Positions 60,629 through 64,000 of a stretch of 64,000 nucleotides of DNA are shown here, piece after piece. The DNA lies in NCBI RefSeq assembly GCF_030397575.1, contig NZ_JAPNXS010000007.1, positions 124,001 through 188,000 of the forward strand, written 5' to 3'. How positions within the stretch are numbered: position 1 is the stretch's first letter; each line of letters starts with the position of its first letter. The notes under the pieces are model-generated. The model did not search any database and was not told the origin of the DNA. It saw only the letters and a list, made by a program, of their open reading frames with translations. The DNA is from Psychromonas sp. 14N.309.X.WAT.B.A12 (lineage in GTDB: Bacteria; Pseudomonadota; Gammaproteobacteria; Enterobacterales; Psychromonadaceae). The translations under genes were made by a program, and so were the position numbers.

Positions 60629-61687
60629 TTACGCGTTACCTTTAACTTTTAACTGTTGCTCAGCGGCAAAGTTTAACATTCTATCTAGCGATACTAACGC
60701 GCCTTTAGCAACGTTAGGATCAACATCTATCTCATGCCCTGAAGCATCAGTTAATGAATCATATATTGCCTTAAGGCCGTTCATAGCCATCCAAGGACAA
60801 TGTGCACAACTACGGCACGTTGCACCGTTACCAGCTGTTGGTGCAGCCATCATCTCTTTATCTGGACATGCTTGCTGCATTTTATAAAAGATGCCTGTAT
60901 CAGTAGCTACAATTAATTTTTTATTAGGTAGAGATTGCGCTGCTTTGATCAGTTGGCTTGTAGATCCTACTGCATCAGCTAATTTTACGACACTCTCAGG
61001 CGACTCTGGATGCACTAGTATAGCAGCATCAGGGTGGATTGCTTTCATATCGCGTAATGCACTAGCTTTAAACTCATCGTGAACAATACAGTCGCCTTGC
61101 CACATAATCATGTCAGCTTGAGTTTTGCGCTCAATATAACTACCTAAATGGCGATCTGGTCCCCATATGATTTTTTTACCTTCGCTATCTAAATGTTCAA
61201 CGATCTCTAACGCAATGCTCGATGTCACGACCCAATCTGCGCGTGCTTTAACAGCAGCTGAAGTATTTGCATATACAACCACAGCACGTTCTGGATGTTC
61301 ATCACAAAAGGCAGAAAACTCTTCCACAGGACAACCCACGTCTAAAGAACAAGTAGCGGCAAGTTCAGGCATTAGTACGGTTTTATGTGGTGTTAAAATT
61401 TTTGCTGTTTCTCCCATAAAACGAACACCAGCAATAATCAATGTTTTTGCTTTATGATCTCGACCAAAGCGAGCCATCTCTAAAGAGTCTGCAACGTAAC
61501 CACCCGTTTCTTCAGCCAGCGCTTGGATTTCAGGATCGGTATAATAATGAGCGACAAGTACCGCATCTTTTTCAACAAGTAGTTGTTTGATTTTAGCTTT
61601 GTAATCAATCTTTTCCTGTGAAGTTAATTCAACAGGTTTACCAGGAAATGGATAATCAGATCCAACAAGCGGGGAAAATTGGCTCAT
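60629..61687 (-). CDS. nadA: Quinolinate synthase
   Basis: 352 residues. It condenses iminoaspartate with dihydroxyacetone phosphate on the way to NAD. It needs a [4Fe-4S] cluster: conserved Cys occur in [23 protein letters not shown], and [23 protein letters not shown] and [12 protein letters not shown] are further family blocks. A small hairpin (AACGC/GCGTT) overlaps the stop. It lies next to tRNA-Lys, as in E. coli. Confidence 0.98.
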   Translation of the reverse strand: MSQFSPLVGSDYPFPGKPVELTSQEKIDYKAKIKQLLVEKDAVLVAHYYTDPEIQALAEETGGYVADSLEMARFGRDHKAKTLIIAGVRFMGETAKILTPHKTVLMPELAATCSLDVGCPVEEFSAFCDEHPERAVVVYANTSAAVKARADWVVTSSIALEIVEHLDSEGKKIIWGPDRHLGSYIERKTQADMIMWQGDCIVHDEFKASALRDMKAIHPDAAILVHPESPESVVKLADAVGSTSQLIKAAQSLPNKKLIVATDTGIFYKMQQACPDKEMMAAPTAGNGATCRSCAHCPWMAMNGLKAIYDSLTDASGHEIDVDPNVAKGALVSLDRMLNFAAEQQLKVKGNA

Positions 61688-61795
61688 TATTAACTCTTAG
61701 ATATAGAAAAATGGGTGCAGATTATAGCAACTTAGAAGAAAAAAAGTAATGAAATATTTACGAGTAGTTAGATATATAAGGGGGAGATAAAAATG

Positions 61796-61871
61796 TGGTG
61801 GGCCGTGAAGGATTTGAACCTTCGACAAATGGATTAAAAGTCCACTGCTCTACCAACTGAGCTAACGGCCC
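61796..61871 (-). tRNA. tRNA-Lys (TTT)
   Basis: 76 nucleotides on the minus strand with CCA encoded. The anticodon loop CTTTTAA gives TTT. Acceptor GGGCCGT pairs with ACGGCCC; D arm AGCTCAGTTGGTAGAGC. It stands between cpoB and nadA, where E. coli has a seven-gene Lys/Val tRNA cluster. Confidence 0.96.
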
Positions 61872-61910
61872 ATATAATTTACATATGGTTATGGTTTTAA
61901 TTTTCAATTC

Positions 61911-62028
61911 ACTTTTAGATTAAAAGTGTATCAATAGCTCTACCAACTGAGCTACATACGTATTTTATAACGTTTTGGTTTTGTTTAATCTTAAAATAGA
62001 TTAAAAGCTCTACCAACTGAGCTTTAAG
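61911..62028 (-). pseudogene. Two tRNA-Lys remnants
   Basis: Upstream of the working gene, two fragments keep the exact D-arm AGCTCAGTTGGTAGAGC and part of the anticodon arm (CTTTTAATC) but lack acceptor and T arms. Remnant 1 spans about 61911-61960 and has an altered anticodon stem. Remnant 2 (61999-62023) joins the D arm directly to CTTTTAATC. Both are transcribed from the tRNA promoter if it is active. Confidence 0.8.
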
Positions 62029-62077
62029 TTTAAGCTAGAACATGATTTGCATCACGTGTTGCTCTCAACTGCGGCGT

Positions 62078-62105
62078 ATAATATACAAATATTTTCAGAG
62101 CGCAA
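62078..62105 (-). promoter_or_regulatory. Promoter for the tRNA-Lys unit
   Basis: On the minus strand TTGCGC (62100-62105) and TATTAT (62078-62083) are 16 bases apart, followed by a GC-rich stretch (ACGCCGC). The same TTGCGC -35 precedes tRNA-fMet. Confidence 0.7.
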
Positions 62106-62189
62106 CAAAAAAATGCGACTTTTATTTCATGTGCTGAGAAATTAAACAATAATAGATTTAAGCACAATTATTCTAGGTAAAATATGTGC

Positions 62190-62918
62190 TTAAAGAGTCT
62201 TTAAACGTTTAGCAGCTAAGTTTGCTGCAGATGAATTTGGGTACTCAGTGACCGTTTTCTGATAGAAAGATTTCGCAGAATCAATCGAACCAGCATATTC
62301 ATCAATGATACCAATTTTAAGTAATGCATCGGCGCGTTTATTAGAGTCAGGGTATTTTTCAGTGACAACTAAGAATGCAACTTTAGCTTCATCACGTTTC
62401 TTTTCTTTATAGAGGAGTTGCCCTAACCAGTATTGCGCGTTTGGAACATAACTTGATTCAGGATGATCAATAACAAACGCTTCAAAAGCAGTAATAGCCT
62501 GCTGATACTGTTTATCATTAAGCACTAAATCAACAGCAGCTTGATAAGCGGCTTTGTCTGTACCAGGAGCAGCTGGTGTTGCAGATGCAGCAACAGGTTG
62601 TGAAGTTTGTTGACGTTCATCTAACATTTGATAGAGGTTACGTTGACGCTCTTCAATTTGCTCTAGGTCATTGGAAAAGACTTCCATTGAACCCTTTATC
62701 TGATTTATCTCTTGTCCTAATTGATCTAACTGAGTTTGAAAACGAATCTGCATTTTATTGCGTATCGTCATCACTCTTGTTAACTCATCCATACGTTTTA
62801 GTAATTCTGCATTACTAGCCGTACTGACCGTTGCATCTGAAACAGGTGCAGCAGCGTAACTCGGGAAAGAGAAAAAAGCGGTCATAAGCATGGCCGCTGA
62901 TAGATTACGTTTTTTCAT
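62190..62918 (-). CDS. cpoB: Cell division coordinator CpoB (YbgF)
   Basis: 242 residues. Signal peptide (MKKRNLSAAMLMTAFFSFPS, cut near SYA-AAP), a coiled-coil trimerisation region (about 30-95), then TPR repeats (AAVDLVLNDKQYQQAITAFEAF; PNAQYWLGQLLY; AKVAFLVVTEKYPDS). In E. coli CpoB links Tol-Pal to PBP1B in the periplasm. It follows pal by 7 bases. Confidence 0.96.
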   Translation of the reverse strand: MKKRNLSAAMLMTAFFSFPSYAAAPVSDATVSTASNAELLKRMDELTRVMTIRNKMQIRFQTQLDQLGQEINQIKGSMEVFSNDLEQIEERQRNLYQMLDERQQTSQPVAASATPAAPGTDKAAYQAAVDLVLNDKQYQQAITAFEAFVIDHPESSYVPNAQYWLGQLLYKEKKRDEAKVAFLVVTEKYPDSNKRADALLKIGIIDEYAGSIDSAKSFYQKTVTEYPNSSAANLAAKRLKTL

Positions 62919-62925
62919 ATAGAAA

Positions 62926-63480
62926 TTAGTAAACTAATTCTGCACGACGGTTTTCAGCGCGAGCAGCTTCGTTATGACCTAGGTTAACTGGCTTCTCTTC
63001 ACCGTAGCTTACTACTGTGATTTGACTTGCAGAAACACCCATGTTTTCTAAGTAAGTAGAAACAGCTAGACCACGACGTTCGCCAAGTGCGATGTTGTAC
63101 TCAGGCGTACCTAGTTCATCAGCATGACCTTCAACAGTGATTGATTTATCAGTGTTGTTTACTAAGTATTTAGCATGAGCATCTAAAATTGTTGCGTATT
63201 TTGGAGAGATAACTGATTTATCAAACTCAAAGTTGATTGTTGTCTCTAAAATCGCGCTAGTGTATTGCTCAACTAACTTTTCTTCAGCAGTTAATTCAAT
63301 TGCTTGAATTGTATCTGTTTGTACTGCATCTTCAGCTGCTTTTTTAGCTGCTGCCGCTGCTTGTTCAGCTTGTAGCTTCGCTGCTGCTTCTGCATCTGCA
63401 TCAGTAGTTGAAGAACAAGCACCTAATGCTAACATTGGTAGTGCAATTAATAAGCCTTTTGAAATCATAGAACGATTCAT
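62926..63480 (-). CDS. pal: Peptidoglycan-associated lipoprotein Pal
   Basis: 184 residues. The lipobox LGACSS puts the acylated Cys at residue 22; an Ala/Lys-rich linker follows, then an OmpA-like domain ([31 protein letters not shown]) that binds peptidoglycan. Pal is the outer-membrane partner of TolB. Confidence 0.98.
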   Translation of the reverse strand: MNRSMISKGLLIALPMLALGACSSTTDADAEAAAKLQAEQAAAAAKKAAEDAVQTDTIQAIELTAEEKLVEQYTSAILETTINFEFDKSVISPKYATILDAHAKYLVNNTDKSITVEGHADELGTPEYNIALGERRGLAVSTYLENMGVSASQITVVSYGEEKPVNLGHNEAARAENRRAELVY

Positions 63481-63508
63481 TTTATTTCCTTAGTACGTTT
63501 TAATTAAA

Positions 63509-64000
63509 TTATTGTAAAAATGGTGACCATGCCGGTGATTTAACCTCACCATTATTCGCTGGTATATTCGCTTTAAATCGACCATCCATCGAAACTAGTG
63601 CTAAGCCTTGTTTACCTTGATAAACAGTGCTGTAAATAATCATACTGCCGTTTGGAGCAATACTTGGTGACTCATCTAACTGTGTTTTTGTTAAGGTTCT
63701 TAACTCACCAGATTCAAGGTCTTGCACCGCAATCATATAATTCCCATTATGACGACTTACAAGTACAAGATTATCACCATCTGGGGTCATTGTACCACCT
63801 AAATTAATCTCACCTTCCCAAGTAAGGCGTTTCGCTTTGCCCGTTGCTAAAGACACTTGATAAATTTGTGGTCTTCCGCCTCGTTCAGATGAAAATATAA
63901 TCGACTTTCCGTCAGGTGTCCAACTAGGTTCAGTATCTATGACACGATTATTTGTCAATCGTTTCAATGCTTTTGTCTTTATATTAAAAGTATATATCTC
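63509..64000 (-). CDS. tolB: TolB, C-terminal part (5' end outside window)
   Basis: 164 residues visible and open to the window edge, so the start is missing; a TTG at 63967 is internal, not the start. Beta-propeller repeats are clear: [45 protein letters not shown], and [14 protein letters not shown]. TolB is the periplasmic part of Tol-Pal. It is 28 bases before pal. Confidence 0.96.
   Translation of the reverse strand, partial: EIYTFNIKTKALKRLTNNRVIDTEPSWTPDGKSIIFSSERGGRPQIYQVSLATGKAKRLTWEGEINLGGTMTPDGDNLVLVSRHNGNYMIAVQDLESGELRTLTKTQLDESPSIAPNGSMIIYSTVYQGKQGLALVSMDGRFKANIPANNGEVKSPAWSPFLQ

Overview
This is an AT-rich chromosomal window from a gammaproteobacterium, most likely a marine and possibly cold-adapted member of the Psychromonas/Moritella/Shewanella/Vibrio range. 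The genus is an inference: no rRNA or marker phylogeny could be run. The reasons are conserved enterobacterial/vibrio gene order (greA-yhbY-rlmE-ftsH-folP-glmM-secG-tRNA-Leu-tRNA-fMet-rimP-nusA-infB-rbfA-truB; rsxABCDGE-nth; tolB-pal-cpoB-tRNA-Lys-nadA), a complete Na+-translocating NADH:quinone reductase operon next to bolA, and a cspA-type cold-shock gene with a long leader. Nearly every gene is intact core metabolism. I see no prophage, CRISPR array, insertion sequence or restriction system.

Layout. 1-6318 (minus): a truncated secreted DUF3500 protein, two small unknown or DUF1499 proteins, the repair helicase RadD, a DUF389 membrane protein fused to a lipid-kinase-like domain, a DsbA-like thioredoxin-fold protein and a small zinc ribbon. 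6334-20480: the translation, transcription and envelope block, with truB-rbfA-infB-nusA-rimP, tRNA-fMet, a decayed tRNA-fMet copy, tRNA-Leu(GAG), secG, glmM, folP, ftsH and rlmE, then divergent yhbY, greA, a TatD-type hydrolase, and prfC (to 22141). 22355-26559: an accessory patch of two LysE/RhtB exporters alternating with two GNAT acetyltransferases, then a LysR regulator convergent with a TauE/SafE permease. 26800-31873: an RRM protein, a small secreted protein, a cystathionine gamma-synthase-family enzyme, an orphan histidine kinase, a cold-shock protein and a YaiI/UPF0178 protein.

31946-39648 carries nqrABCDEF-apbE-nqrM and bolA. 39976-43798 carries bpt, infA, clpA and clpS, an N-end-rule set: Bpt adds leucine to N-termini and ClpS delivers such proteins to ClpA. 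44143-47933 holds chemotaxis genes (cheV and a chemoreceptor) around an unknown gene. 48007-50643 is the anaerobic ribonucleotide reductase pair nrdDG behind a perfect FNR-type box. 50924-57589 is the Rnf/Rsx operon and nth. The window therefore has two evolutionarily related redox-driven ion pumps (NQR and Rnf) about 11 kb apart, with only one visible flavin transferase (ApbE). 57770-60050 is a sparse AT-rich stretch with a GFA-family protein and a hypothetical gene split by an in-frame TAG. 60069-64000 has yehS, nadA, tRNA-Lys plus two tRNA-Lys remnants, cpoB, pal and the end of tolB.

No clearly new biological system is apparent. The features most worth a second look are the decayed tRNA copies beside working ones at two loci, the multi-hairpin leader ahead of rimP-nusA-infB, the tandem-repeat tail of RsxC, and the kinase-like/DUF389 fusion. 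Several starts were set by ribosome binding sites or homology rather than by the longest open frame; each is noted in its entry.
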